Of a stretch of DNA of 64,000 nt, positions 49,801-59,554 are shown piece by piece. Below the pieces are notes generated by a model. It saw only the letters and a list, made by a program, of their open reading frames with translations. It did no database searches and was not told the origin of the DNA. The DNA is taken from assembly GCA_011772205.1 (NCBI GenBank), contig WVZY01000023.1, positions 63,110 through 127,109 of the forward strand, read 5' to 3'. This stretch comes from Candidatus Latescibacterota bacterium (GTDB lineage Bacteria; Krumholzibacteriota; Krumholzibacteriia; WVZY01). Made by a program: the position numbers and the translations under genes. Within the stretch, counting starts at the first letter, position 1. The number at the start of each line of letters is the position of its first letter.

Positions 49801-50325
49801 TCAATTGTCCTCAATGGCTGAAGTGGACGTAATGCAATTACTTAGCATTAATCATTGAAAAATGAGCTCAATCAGTGCCAAAAAATACAACGACCCAAAG
49901 GTCGCTCGGTTTTCGTATATCTGCAGCCTTTTGAAGAACCGGCCAAACAGACCCCATTTTTCCCAACGATGTCAAAGATATCAAAATGAATGAAATCGCG
50001 CAATTCGATTCGTAATGTATTATAATTTACATATCCTAGTATATAGGAAGCGTCTTTTTGTTGGAAAGATACTCAATACGCACGAATGGTTTCTCAGGGG
50101 AGCGTGACGGCGGGGCCTAAAAAATAACGGAAAGATCGGGGCACCAGCAGGCCTGCCTTACCTGGCAATGCGTGTTTCCTGCACGTCAAGGCGAATCCGG
50201 AGATTGCGACCCAGAGTTCGTGCTGTTGTGGAAGTTTTCCCAAACGAACCGCCGACAGTCTTTTGAACGAAACGAGGGGATTTCGTTTTCCGTTGCGCTT
50301 TTTCAGCCGGTCGAAGAATGAGCGT
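49801..50325. other. Intergenic region without a recognisable gene
   Basis: This lies between the divergent aminotransferase and CBS-domain genes. It is AT-rich in the middle (49950-50050). The short frames have no motif or ribosome-binding site. The promoter for the CBS gene begins at 50326. A TATAAT at 50021-50026 lacks a good partner hexamer. Confidence 0.5.
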
Positions 50326-50354
50326 TTGTCCGACGCATGCAAATGTTTTATAAT
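50326..50354 (+). promoter_or_regulatory. Sigma70-type promoter for the CBS-domain gene
   Basis: TTGTCC (50326-50331) and a perfect TATAAT (50349-50354) are separated by exactly 17 bases. Transcription would start near 50361, leaving a leader of about 85 bases before ATG 50445. Confidence 0.65.
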
Positions 50355-50444
50355 ACACCATTCCTGCATGGTCGGCAGGCGCTTAACTCTTAATAATGGA
50401 CGAAAGACCTCAAGGGCCTTTGATCATAGAAAGGGAGTTATCGG

Positions 50445-50879
50445 ATGACAACCGTCAAGAAGCTATTGGATACGAAAGGACGCGATGTTTGGACCGTCTC
50501 CCCTCATGCTACCGTGTTGGATGCACTCCGTTTAATGGCGGAGAAAGGAGTCGGTGCCCTCGTCGTTCTCGACGGCGAAAACATCATTGGGATCTTTTCG
50601 GAGCGCGACTACGCAAGGAAAGTGGCATTGAAAGGGAAAAGTTCCAGAAGCCTCTCTGTTCGAGAGATTATGACGGATAAAGTCGTTTATGTCCGGCCTG
50701 ATCAGACCATCGAGGAATCAATGGCGATCATGACGGATAAACGCGTCAGGCATTTGCCAGTTTGTGAGAATGATAAGTTGATTGGCATTGTTTCGATCGG
50801 GGATGTCGTGAAAGCCATCATTTCCAATCAGCAATTCATCATCGAGCAGCTCGAGAATTACATAACCGGCAGCAGGTGA
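50445..50879 (+). CDS. CBS-domain pair protein
   Basis: This 144-residue protein consists of two CBS motifs in tandem (about 10-60 and 75-130). Recognisable parts are VLDALRLMAEKGVGALVVLDGENIIGIFSERDYARKV and IEESMAIMTDKRVRHLPVCENDKLIGIVSIGDVVK. Such stand-alone Bateman modules bind adenine nucleotides (AMP, ATP, SAM) and regulate partner proteins. No partner lies next to it: the downstream aldolase is on the other strand. A GGGAG purine stretch (50432-50436) before the ATG supports the start. A bidirectional terminator follows. Confidence 0.9.
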   Translation: MTTVKKLLDTKGRDVWTVSPHATVLDALRLMAEKGVGALVVLDGENIIGIFSERDYARKVALKGKSSRSLSVREIMTDKVVYVRPDQTIEESMAIMTDKRVRHLPVCENDKLIGIVSIGDVVKAIISNQQFIIEQLENYITGSR

Positions 50880-50941
50880 CGTCACTCCGGCTCCAAGTGG
50901 ATGCCACGGTGCTGGAATTGATCAGTATATAAACAACAAAA

Positions 50942-50962
50942 CAGGGCGCTTCAAGCGCCCTG
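50942..50962. terminator. Bidirectional rho-independent terminator
   Basis: The hairpin CAGGGCGC (50942-50949) / GCGCCCTG (50955-50962) has the loop TTCAA. It is followed by CTTTT on the plus strand and preceded by AAAA, so it can stop transcripts from both the CBS gene and the convergent aldolase gene. Confidence 0.8.
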
Positions 50963-51003
50963 CTTTTCGTTGTTACTTGCGATGGCGTGGTCTTTTTGGC
51001 CTG

Positions 51004-51927
51004 CTATTTGGTCTCCCCCGTGTAAATTTTCATCACTGTATCGAGGAACTTGATTGCTTCATCGCGCGGTCTCTGGAAGGAGTTCCGCCCGATGATCGAA
51101 CCGAATCCGCCTCCATCGCGAACAGCTCGAATCTCATCGAACATCCTCTCGTCTGATTGTTTGCTCCCTCCGGAGAAAATAACGATCCGCTTCCCATTGA
51201 AGGCGCTCTGGATCACGTGCCTGACCCTGTCAGCAGGCGTCTCGATTGGAACGTTTTGAGATTCGTAGACTTTTCGCGCGGCATCCTGCTCGATATGGGA
51301 GCTGGGGAGCTTCACTTTGACGATGTTAGCGCCCATCTGGCATGCAATCTGGGCAGCGTAGGCGACGACGTCGATGCCGGTCTCTCCTTCTTTGCTAAGA
51401 CTCGTGCCCCTCGGGTAAGACCACACGACCACCGCGAGGCCGTTGTACTTTGCTTCCTCGGTTATCGCGCTCAGCTGCTCGTACATTTCCTTCCACACTG
51501 CCGAACCCGGGTAAATTGTGAAGCCAACTGCGGAGCAGCCGAGACGCAGTGCATCCTGCACGGAGCTCGTGAGCGCAGGGATCGGATCTTTCTCATTGGA
51601 AAGAGAGTCATGGCTGTTCACTTTGAGAATTAGCGGTAGTTCCCCAGCGTAACGGTCGGCCACCGCTTCGAGGAATCCATAAGGGGCTGCATAGGCGTTG
51701 CACCCGGCGCCTATGGCGAGTTCCGCATGATACACGGGGTCGTAGCCGGGGGGATTCACTGCGAAGCTCCGAGCCGGACCGTGTTCGAAGCCCTGATCGA
51801 CGGGGAGGATGACGAGCTTTCCCGTCCCTCCCAGCTTGCCATGCATGAGAATTCTGTAGAGGTTTGCCCGGGTACCGGGATTTTCACCCTTATATCCATC
51901 GAGAATCTTTTGAACGGCTTCTGTCAT
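51004..51927 (-). CDS. Class I fructose-bisphosphate aldolase (DhnA/FbaB type)
   Basis: This 307-residue protein of the archaeal/bacterial class I aldolase family has LVILPVDQGFEHGPA near the start and the Schiff-base Lys in GANIVKVKLPSS. GGGFGSIIGRNSFQRPRDEA forms the phosphate-binding end. It interconverts fructose 1,6-bisphosphate with glyceraldehyde-3-phosphate and dihydroxyacetone phosphate, usually in gluconeogenesis in organisms that live on organic acids. A purine-rich GGAGGGAAAG precedes the ATG (minus strand), giving a good start. It is a single gene facing the CBS gene. Confidence 0.9.
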   Translation of the reverse strand: MTEAVQKILDGYKGENPGTRANLYRILMHGKLGGTGKLVILPVDQGFEHGPARSFAVNPPGYDPVYHAELAIGAGCNAYAAPYGFLEAVADRYAGELPLILKVNSHDSLSNEKDPIPALTSSVQDALRLGCSAVGFTIYPGSAVWKEMYEQLSAITEEAKYNGLAVVVWSYPRGTSLSKEGETGIDVVAYAAQIACQMGANIVKVKLPSSHIEQDAARKVYESQNVPIETPADRVRHVIQSAFNGKRIVIFSGGSKQSDERMFDEIRAVRDGGGFGSIIGRNSFQRPRDEAIKFLDTVMKIYTGETK

Positions 51928-52169
51928 CTTTCCCTCCTGACCTCTAGGCAGTTCATTATTGATCGGCAGATCGCTGGGCGACGGCCGAATTGCGAATGTC
52001 TAGTATTTCTGGATCCAAAAGATCTGCGTTAGTGACTCAAACAATTTACCGGAATTTATTGATTTTGACCAGTGGCTTATTCGATAAAAAACAGCTATGA
52101 TAAGCAGGCTACCAGTTCCCAGACCGGTGGGAGCCTTTCAGAAGATGCCTTCCCCCAGGTGGTTAAATC

Positions 52170-52892
52170 ATGACGGATCTCCTGTACCAAACCGACTGTT
52201 ATTTAAAAGAGTTCGACGCTTCGGTTACCGCTGGAACCGATGCCGGGATCGTCTTGGATCGAACGGCCTTCTACCCGGGAGGCGGCGGGCAGCCGGCTGA
52301 TACCGGGGTGCTTACCGTGGACGATGGCAGCCGCTATAACGTAACGGGGCTCAAACGTATCGAAGGATGGCTCGTTCACCTGCTGGAGGGGGATGCCCGG
52401 CCGCCCGAGGGTGCGAGTGTCCACGGGATGATCGATTGGAACCGGCGCTACTTATTAATGCGGACGCATACTGCGATGCACATTTTGTGCGGTGTCATCT
52501 GGCGGGATTATGGAGCGCAGGTGACCGGGGGCAACATGGAGCCGGGGAAAGGCCGCATGGACTTCGAGTTCGAGAGAATGCAGCGCGAGCTGGTCGACGA
52601 AATCGAGGCCAAGTGCAACGCCGAAGTAAAAGCCGAAAGACCCGTCCGTATTTCCATCCATTCCCGAGCCGAAGCCATGAAAATCCCCGATCTCATTCGC
52701 ACAAAGATCAATCTCTTGCCGGAACATATCCAAGAAGTCCGCGTCGTGCAAATCGTAGGCCTCGACCTCCAGGCGGACGGCGGCACCCATGTGGCCAACA
52801 CCAGCGAAGTTGGCCCGCTCAACATTCTCGACTACAAGAGTAAGGGAAAAATCAACAAGCGGATCGTGCTGGGTCTGAAGAATCTTGTCTAA
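52170..52892 (+). CDS. AlaX-type alanyl-tRNA editing protein
   Basis: This 240-residue protein has the AlaRS editing-domain fold with an OB-like N-terminal part (TAFYPGGGGQPADTGVL). The metal-site pair is HTAMH in RTHTAMHILCGVIW, and the C-terminal metal segment LQADGGTHVANTSEVG has Asp in place of the usual Cys before GGTHV. Such proteins hydrolyse Ser-tRNAAla or Gly-tRNAAla in trans. The length suits AlaX-M. It is located alone between the aldolase and the DUF5916 gene. The Asp replacement is seen in other AlaX-M members, so the protein is probably active. Confidence 0.88.
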   Translation: MTDLLYQTDCYLKEFDASVTAGTDAGIVLDRTAFYPGGGGQPADTGVLTVDDGSRYNVTGLKRIEGWLVHLLEGDARPPEGASVHGMIDWNRRYLLMRTHTAMHILCGVIWRDYGAQVTGGNMEPGKGRMDFEFERMQRELVDEIEAKCNAEVKAERPVRISIHSRAEAMKIPDLIRTKINLLPEHIQEVRVVQIVGLDLQADGGTHVANTSEVGPLNILDYKSKGKINKRIVLGLKNLV

Positions 52893-53110
52893 AGAGAGCT
52901 GCTGGGGCTGCGCTCGGATTTCAGCTCATACAACGTGGTACGACTATCAAATCGGCTTTTTACAGAATTTAGGTCGAAACCTAGGCCCTCTATCCACGTA
53001 TTTGATTATGCGACGCTGATTTTCGATGGTTTAGCCTGGGGCGATTGGAGGTGATGACGTTGCGTTACCACTCAATCGTCTTGTCAGATAATCGAGCCGC
53101 ATAATCTCCC

Positions 53111-55372
53111 ATGCCATCCATCAAGAGAAATTCTATGAGGAGCTTTAGGAGCACCCAGTCCCTCAGTTTTTCGCTTTGCTTTCTCGTTTTGGTGGTGCTT
53201 CTCATTCCTTCGCTTGCGCTTGGAAAGACCCCTCGCCGTGTCCCCAGAGTATCTTCCAACCTCAGGGTGGATGGGATCCTCAGCGAAGATATCTGGGACA
53301 AGGCACTCGTTATGGAACTCAACTATGAAGTCCGCCCGGGGGAAAACGTGCCTCCACCAGTGAGGACGGAAGTCCTGCTGGCTTATAGTCAATCCCATTT
53401 CTACGCGGCCTTCCGGGCATACGATCCGGACCCGTCGCAGATCCGCGCGCGCATATGTGATCGCGACAAGATGTATGAAGATGACTGGGTCGCGCTGGTT
53501 ATCGACACGTTCAACGACCAGCGCCGCATGTTCGATTTTTTCTGCAACCCGTTGGGCATTCAGGGTGACCAGATCGAGTGTCCCGAATGTAGCGAGGACT
53601 CCTGGGATGCCATTTGGGAGTCCTCCGGCAAAATAACCGATGAGGGCTACACGGTTGAAATGGCGATTCCGTTCAGTTCCATGCGCTTCCAGCGAACAAA
53701 GGGAGACCAGATATGGAATTTCGATGCAGTGAGAAGCTACCCCCGGAAGGTCCGGCATCATATCGGTCTCTTTCCACGTGACAGAAACAACAACTGCTAT
53801 CTCTGCCAGGCGGAGCAGCTCATTGGTTTTGCGGGCGCGACTCCGGGGAAAAATGTCGAACTGGATCCGACGTTTTCCGCTCTCTATTCACAGGAGCGCC
53901 CGGGCTTCACGGAAGGGGATTTTCAGGGCAGGGACAAGGATTTCGAGCCGGGATTGACGGCACGCTGGGGGATCACGCCAAACATGACACTGAACGCCAC
54001 GATCAATCCTGATTTCTCGCAGGTCGAGGCGGACGTCGCCCAGCTCGACATCAACACGAATTTCGCTCTGTTCTATCCGGAAAAACGCCCGTTTTTCCTC
54101 GAAGGAACCGAACTGTTCCTATCCCGATTTCGTGTCGTCCATACGCGCACCCTGACCGATCCCAATTGGGGAATCAAGCTCACCGGCAAAGAGGGGGGGC
54201 ACGCGGTCGGGTTTTATACCGTTCAGGACAAGATCACGAATCTGCTTTTCCCCGGAAGCCAGGGATCTGAATCCACCACTTTGGAGAAAAAAAGCATCGG
54301 GACCACGCTGCGGTACCGCCGGGATATTTTCACCTCTTCGACGGTAGGGATCCTTCTGACGGATCGTGAACGCGGGGAGTACTACAACCGGGTCGCCGGC
54401 CTGGATGGCCTCCTGAAACTCACCAAGAAAGACCAGGTGAGCTTCCAGTTCCTCGGCTCACAAACTCGCTATCCGGACAGTATCGCAGTGAAATTCTCCC
54501 AGCCGCGCGGACGTTTTGCAGCAGGCGCATACGAGGTGTTATGCCACCATGACACCGATGGCCTGGATCTCTACGCCATATACCGTGAAACCGGGCCGAA
54601 ATTCCGTGCAGACCTCGGTTTCATGCCGAGCGTCGGCACGCGATACATCGATTTCGGCTGGGCTTATACGTGGTTCGAGGACTCGGACAACTGGTACACG
54701 ATGATCAACTTAGGCACTTGTTATGAAACCGAAGAGGAAACAGGCGGCACCGTTCTCCACCAGGCCTACGCATACTGGTTCGACTACAACGGCCCTCTAG
54801 AGTCCGGATTCCATGTGATTGGATCGGCCCACGGAAAAAATGGATTCAACGGCAGAGAATTCGACAACAGGGAGGTTCAGTTTGTCAGTTACATACAGCC
54901 CACTGGCTCTCTCGAGTTGGAGTTTTCCGGCCGCTATGGAAATCACATCGACTTCGCCAACACCAGACCCGGACGGCGCCTAAGTCTGAATCCAGGCATC
55001 GGATACAAGCTCGGACGTCATTTGGCGATGGCGCTGGATCATACGCACGAACGAATGAACGTGAATGAAGACCGGAGACTCTACACGGCGAACATCAGCC
55101 AGCTGCATCTGGTCTATCAGTTCAACCGGCGCACATTTATAAGGACGATCCTCCAATATATCGATTACAAACGAGACACGGGCTTATACGTCGACGAGGT
55201 GGATCCTGAAGTGAAGCACCTCTTCAGCCAGCTTCTCTTCTCTTATAAAATCAATCCTCAGACAGTGCTTTTCGTGGGATATTCGGACAACTACTACGGA
55301 TTCCAGAACATCAATCTGATCCAGACCGATCGGACGCTTTTTGTGAAAATCGGTTATGCGTGGGTACTGTGA
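53111..55372 (+). CDS. DUF5916 outer-membrane protein with CBM9-like N-terminal domain
   Basis: This 753-residue exported protein has an N-terminal signal sequence (FSLCFLVLVVLLIPSLALG, about 20-38). A carbohydrate-binding-type (CBM9-like) beta domain follows, with LRVDGILSEDIWDKAL, YAAFRAYDPDP and YTVEMAIPFSSMRF. The rest is a long beta-strand-rich region (about 220-753) with FALFYPEKRPFFLEGTELF and alternating aromatic strands, the DUF5916 type predicted to form a beta barrel. The C-terminus ends on a strand with a terminal aromatic (VKIGYAWVL), as in outer-membrane barrels. Its ligand is unknown, and the glycyl radical gene lies next on the other strand. Confidence 0.85.
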   Translation: MPSIKRNSMRSFRSTQSLSFSLCFLVLVVLLIPSLALGKTPRRVPRVSSNLRVDGILSEDIWDKALVMELNYEVRPGENVPPPVRTEVLLAYSQSHFYAAFRAYDPDPSQIRARICDRDKMYEDDWVALVIDTFNDQRRMFDFFCNPLGIQGDQIECPECSEDSWDAIWESSGKITDEGYTVEMAIPFSSMRFQRTKGDQIWNFDAVRSYPRKVRHHIGLFPRDRNNNCYLCQAEQLIGFAGATPGKNVELDPTFSALYSQERPGFTEGDFQGRDKDFEPGLTARWGITPNMTLNATINPDFSQVEADVAQLDINTNFALFYPEKRPFFLEGTELFLSRFRVVHTRTLTDPNWGIKLTGKEGGHAVGFYTVQDKITNLLFPGSQGSESTTLEKKSIGTTLRYRRDIFTSSTVGILLTDRERGEYYNRVAGLDGLLKLTKKDQVSFQFLGSQTRYPDSIAVKFSQPRGRFAAGAYEVLCHHDTDGLDLYAIYRETGPKFRADLGFMPSVGTRYIDFGWAYTWFEDSDNWYTMINLGTCYETEEETGGTVLHQAYAYWFDYNGPLESGFHVIGSAHGKNGFNGREFDNREVQFVSYIQPTGSLELEFSGRYGNHIDFANTRPGRRLSLNPGIGYKLGRHLAMALDHTHERMNVNEDRRLYTANISQLHLVYQFNRRTFIRTILQYIDYKRDTGLYVDEVDPEVKHLFSQLLFSYKINPQTVLFVGYSDNYYGFQNINLIQTDRTLFVKIGYAWVL

Positions 55373-55378
55373 CGGTGT

Positions 55379-57742
55379 TTATTGCAGACCCTGCTCCGTC
55401 CTTTTTATGATTTCATTTTGTAATTCAACACCGAGATCGACAAAGTAATCGCTGTAACCGGCCACGCGTACGATCAGGTCTCTGTACTTGTCAGGTTCCT
55501 TCTGGGCTTTGCGAAGGGTCTCGGCGGTCACAACATTGAACTGAAGATGGTGACCGTCCATTTTGAAATACGATCTTATCAGGTGTGCCAGTTTGACGAG
55601 GCCATCTTCATCGGCCAAAACTTGCGGCGTGAACTTCTGATTCAGAAGTGTGCCCCCCGTTCTCAAATGGTCGATTTTGGCCGCCGATTTCAATACGGCC
55701 GTCGGGCCTTTCCGGTCTGCTCCTTGAACGGGCGAGATTCCTTCGGATAGCGGTTCCCCGGCTTTCCTGCCGTCCGGCATGGCACCTACCACGCTTCCAA
55801 AATACACATGGCACGTCGTCGGCAGCAGATTGACTCGGTGGTGCCCGTCTTTCGTGTTCGGCCTGCCATCGATGGCCTCGAAATAGCTTTCGAAAATCCG
55901 TCTCAATATTTGATCCGGGTAATCGTCGTCATTGCCGTATTTGGGTGTTTCGTCGATCAAGGTTTGCCTGAGCTGCTCGAATCCATCGAAGTCGGCATTC
56001 AGCGCTTCGAACATTTCTGACAGGTTCAAGTTATGATTGTCGAAAACATGGTACTTGATTGCGGTCAATGAATCCGTGATGCTTCCCATTCCCACGCCCT
56101 GGATGTACGACGTATTGTACCTCGCGCCGCCATTGTTATAGTCCTTTCCCTTTCGGATGCAATCATCTATGAGAATCGACAAGAAAGGCGCGGGAAGATA
56201 TGTGGCCCAGAGCCTCTCTATTATATTGTTGCCTTTTATCTTCACATCGATGAAGTATCGTAGCTGTTTCTCGAAGGCCTCGAAGAGATCATCAAAGGTC
56301 TTGAAATCTTTTGGATCGCCGCTTCCGACTCCGATCTGCTTTCCCGTCATCGGATCGATTCCGCTGTTCAATACGATCTCCAGAACCTTCGGTAGATTGA
56401 AATAGCCGGTGAGAATGTAGCTTTCCTTGCCGAAAGCACCGGTTTCCACGCAACCGCTGGCGCCGCCGTTTCTCGCGTCTTCGATCGATTTGCCCTGCCT
56501 GACCAATTCAGGAACGATTGCATCGGTATTGAAAAGTGAAGGTTGCCCGTAGCCGGTCTTTATGATTTTCAGCGCCCTCAGCAACAATCGATCAGGATTC
56601 TTCTTGCTGACTTGAACCATGGAGCTCGGCTGAAGCAGGCGCATCTCCTCGATCACATCGAGTATGAGATACGTGAGCTCGTTCGCCGCATCTTCTCCGG
56701 TCTCTTTTACTCCGCCGAGGTTGATCAAACAAAAGTCTGTGTAAGTGTTGCTCTCCTTCGCTGTGACGCCGACCTTGGGAGGCGCCGGTTGGTTGTTGAA
56801 TTTGATCCAGAAAGATTGGAGCAGTTCACGCGCTCGCTCTTTTGTCAGGATTCCGGCTTCGAGATCTCTCTCATAAAAAGGCAACAGATGCTGGTCGAGG
56901 CGACCCGGGTTGAACGAATCCCACGTGTTCAGTTCGGTGATGACACCAAGGTGAACGAACCAGTAATACTGCAATGCTTCCCAGAAAGTCTCCGGCGCAT
57001 TGGCGGGCACGCATTCACAGATCCGAGCCATTTGTTCCAGTTCGTTTTTCCTTTGGGGATCTGCTTCATTTTTCGCGAGAACCTTTAGCTCCTGTGCATG
57101 ACGTTTTGCAAACAGCATGATCGCATCGGCTGCCAAATCCATCGCTTTGAGCTGCTCTCTTTTCTCAAAGGCTTCGGGATCACTATAAAAGTCGAGGTCT
57201 TGCAAGCTCAGTTGTATGTCTTTTCTAAAATCCAAAAACCCCTTTTTATAGATCTTGTTGTCCAGCACCGTATGGCCGGGGGCCCTTTGCTCCATGAATT
57301 CCGTAAAGATCCCTGCGTCATATGCGGCTTTCCACTCCTCATCGACTTCACCGAAGATCCTGTCGCGTATCGACCGGCCCGACCAGAAGGGAATAATCCT
57401 TTCTGCTTGGATTTCCCTGGCATCATCGGTGACGTTGAACGATACTTTCTCTCGGTTGTGCAGAACGTCGAAATCATTCATAGTATGGGTGCAAATCTCT
57501 GGATACGTTGGCGTGGCTTTGGGTGCGGGGCCTCGTTCACCCACGATCAACTCGCCCTCATTGATGCAGAGCTGCTTGTTTTCCAATAGATATTTAAACG
57601 CGAACGCGCGGGCAACAGGTACAGAAACTCGCTCGGCCGTCTCACTCTCATAAAATCTCGTAAGCAGCTCGGCCCGTTCCATCGAAATGTACGGCACGGC
57701 ATCCAGGCTTTGTTGTCTGAGTCGCTTTATCCTCTCATTCAT
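55379..57742 (-). CDS. Glycyl radical enzyme (PFL-like, dehydratase/decarboxylase type)
   Basis: This 787-residue protein has the catalytic Cys431 and Glu433 in GGASGCVETGAFGKE and the glycyl radical Gly762 in LIVRVAGYSDYFVDL. The N-terminal INEGELIVGERGPAPKATPTYPEICTH is typical of the lyase, dehydratase and decarboxylase branch. CVETG, rather than the CVEPG or CIEPG of choline lyase and glycerol dehydratase, recalls aryl-acetate decarboxylases. However, no small subunit as in 4-hydroxyphenylacetate decarboxylase is present. The activase gene follows 7 bases upstream on the same strand. In an aromatic degrader, conversion of an aryl or polyol compound is possible, and the substrate is not assigned. 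Confidence 0.88.
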   Translation of the reverse strand: MNERIKRLRQQSLDAVPYISMERAELLTRFYESETAERVSVPVARAFAFKYLLENKQLCINEGELIVGERGPAPKATPTYPEICTHTMNDFDVLHNREKVSFNVTDDAREIQAERIIPFWSGRSIRDRIFGEVDEEWKAAYDAGIFTEFMEQRAPGHTVLDNKIYKKGFLDFRKDIQLSLQDLDFYSDPEAFEKREQLKAMDLAADAIMLFAKRHAQELKVLAKNEADPQRKNELEQMARICECVPANAPETFWEALQYYWFVHLGVITELNTWDSFNPGRLDQHLLPFYERDLEAGILTKERARELLQSFWIKFNNQPAPPKVGVTAKESNTYTDFCLINLGGVKETGEDAANELTYLILDVIEEMRLLQPSSMVQVSKKNPDRLLLRALKIIKTGYGQPSLFNTDAIVPELVRQGKSIEDARNGGASGCVETGAFGKESYILTGYFNLPKVLEIVLNSGIDPMTGKQIGVGSGDPKDFKTFDDLFEAFEKQLRYFIDVKIKGNNIIERLWATYLPAPFLSILIDDCIRKGKDYNNGGARYNTSYIQGVGMGSITDSLTAIKYHVFDNHNLNLSEMFEALNADFDGFEQLRQTLIDETPKYGNDDDYPDQILRRIFESYFEAIDGRPNTKDGHHRVNLLPTTCHVYFGSVVGAMPDGRKAGEPLSEGISPVQGADRKGPTAVLKSAAKIDHLRTGGTLLNQKFTPQVLADEDGLVKLAHLIRSYFKMDGHHLQFNVVTAETLRKAQKEPDKYRDLIVRVAGYSDYFVDLGVELQNEIIKRTEQGLQ

Positions 57743-57748
57743 AACCGT

Positions 57749-58558
57749 TCACCCTCCGATTTTTACACTATAGCCGTGCACCCTGAACAACTCGGCTTTA
57801 TCATTCAATTCCATCTCCGTCTGGGCAGGCAGCTGCCCAAGCTTTGAAGTCATATTGAATTTTTTGAATTTGTCCTCAGCCAGTTTATTATACGGCAGCA
57901 GGTCTATCTCACGAATGCTTTTCAAGGGAGCAAGAAAACCGATGATAGCCTCCAGATTCAGGCCGGTATCGGTGATGCCGGGGATCATGGGAATGCGGAC
58001 GATCACTTTTTCCTCTTTTTCTGACAGCTTCCGGAGGTTCTCTAGTATCAGCTCATTGGATACACCTGCATATTTCGAGTGGTACTCATCGTCGATGAGC
58101 TTCAGGTCGTAAAGAAACTCGTCGACCAGACCGGAGATCCTTTCAAAAAGTGTCCACCGAGCGTAACCGGATGTATCCACCGCCGTGTTTATTCGCCGGC
58201 TTTTGCATGCCTCGAGCAGAGCACATAAAAACTCTTCCTGCATCAACGGCTCGCCGCCCGAAAGAGTGACCCCCCCGCCGGATTGATCGTAAAAGATCAC
58301 ATCCTTTTCGATTTCTTCCATTACGGTCTCGACGGTCACTTGATGGCCGACGATCTCTTTTTTATCTGCATGAGGCGAGTTCGAATCCGCGCTGCGAACT
58401 CTCACGGAAAGAGTTTCCAGCTCGGCCTTGAGCCCCTCCGGATTGTGGCACCACCAGCAGTTCAACGGACAGCCTTTGAAGAAGACCGTGGTGCGGATGC
58501 CGGGTCCATCGTGAATAGCGAATTTCTTAATGTCGAATATCGTGCCGCTTAGTGTCAT
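57749..58558 (-). CDS. Glycyl radical enzyme activase (radical SAM), minimal form
   Basis: This 269-residue radical SAM protein has the cluster motif CPLNCWWC (Cys30, Cys34, Cys37) preceded by AIHDGPGIRTTVFFKG. It also has GVTLSGGEPLMQ (about 96-107) and LPYNKLAEDKF. It generates a 5'-deoxyadenosyl radical to abstract H from the glycine of the adjacent enzyme. Most activases of this branch carry a ferredoxin insert with two further [4Fe-4S] clusters. Here residues 40-75 form a short insert without any cysteine, so those clusters are missing. The pair is thus a complete enzyme-activase system in reduced form. Confidence 0.88.
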   Translation of the reverse strand: MTLSGTIFDIKKFAIHDGPGIRTTVFFKGCPLNCWWCHNPEGLKAELETLSVRVRSADSNSPHADKKEIVGHQVTVETVMEEIEKDVIFYDQSGGGVTLSGGEPLMQEEFLCALLEACKSRRINTAVDTSGYARWTLFERISGLVDEFLYDLKLIDDEYHSKYAGVSNELILENLRKLSEKEEKVIVRIPMIPGITDTGLNLEAIIGFLAPLKSIREIDLLPYNKLAEDKFKKFNMTSKLGQLPAQTEMELNDKAELFRVHGYSVKIGG

Positions 58559-58881
58559 GGTCGTAATACAGATGGTTCAAAATTGCTCTAAATGCCACTA
58601 TAGATTGCTGCCGTCCGAGCAATTATATCACAGCGTAATGAGCGCGAGCACCCCAATTGACTTCCGTCACATGATCGATCGACAGGGGCCAAACCATCTT
58701 CCTATCCCCTTGACGCGATTAGAGCTCCGTTCGATCTTTTTGCTTGTAGGCAGCGACCCCATCGGGTATGCTTTCCTGCTAACGAGCTATAGTGCCCCCG
58801 CAGACCATAGCGCCCCGCGAGCTTTGTCGCCAAGCATAGGCGCCTTGAACTCCCTATTCTAGCCTGCATCCGGCAAAGGAG
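58559..58881. other. Divergent intergenic region
   Basis: This gap separates the activase gene (minus) from sdhC (plus). No gene is apparent. A TATAAT-like stretch on the minus strand near 58622 lacks a well-spaced -35. The only clear signal is the ribosome-binding site AAAGGAG (58875-58881) of sdhC. Confidence 0.5.
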
Positions 58882-58887
58882 ATGTTG

Positions 58888-59532
58888 ATGAACGCTCTCC
58901 CGCTCGATCGGCACTTTGCTTTGAGGAAACTGCACAGCCTAACGGGAATCATACCGATCGGCGTCTTCCTATGTTTCCATCTGTTCGAGAACTCTCTCGC
59001 CACCAAAGGAAGCGAGTACTACACAGAGCACGTCGTCCACAAGATCGGTAACATACCCTATGTGGAACTGCTGGAAATTTTCTTCATCGCTGTGCCGATT
59101 CTGTTCCATGGCATTTACGGTCTGATCATTTGGCTCCAGGGACGAAGCAACGTTCTCACGTACGGTTATTTCCGCAACTGGATGTATTGGGTCCAACGCT
59201 ATACCGGAATTATCGCATTGATATTCATCTTCACGCATGTTTGGGGTACCCGCATCCAGGTGCTGATCAACGAAGCCGTTACCAAAGACAATCTCTTCCA
59301 CCATTTGGCCACACAACTCGAAAATCCCCTGTACCTCACCTGGTACATTATTGGGAATCTTGCCGCCGTAATCCATTTGGCCAACGGTATCTCGCTAGCG
59401 TTGATCACCTGGGGTATCACGATCGGACGCCGTTCACAGACGATATCGACCTGGGTCTGCGCCTTTATCGGCCTGATCCTGCTGTTGCTCAGCGCCCAGG
59501 CGCTGCGTGGCCTCTTGGCCACCGGCGTCTAA
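58888..59532 (+). CDS. sdhC: Succinate dehydrogenase/fumarate reductase cytochrome b subunit (b558 type)
   Basis: This protein of about 214 residues has five hydrophobic segments, as in the single-chain b558 subunit of the SdhC/FrdC type. It contains LHSLTGIIPIGVFLCFHLFENS, RYTGIIALIFIFTHVWGTR and NLAAVIHLANGISLALITWG, which bear the heme-ligand histidines. It anchors the complex in the cytoplasmic membrane and exchanges electrons with quinone. I chose ATG 58888 because AAAGGAG (58875-58881) directly abuts an earlier ATG at 58882 and would be too close. First gene of an sdhCAB operon. Confidence 0.9.
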   Translation: MNALPLDRHFALRKLHSLTGIIPIGVFLCFHLFENSLATKGSEYYTEHVVHKIGNIPYVELLEIFFIAVPILFHGIYGLIIWLQGRSNVLTYGYFRNWMYWVQRYTGIIALIFIFTHVWGTRIQVLINEAVTKDNLFHHLATQLENPLYLTWYIIGNLAAVIHLANGISLALITWGITIGRRSQTISTWVCAFIGLILLLLSAQALRGLLATGV

Positions 59533-59554
59533 GCTTCCGGAAAGGAGCCACACT

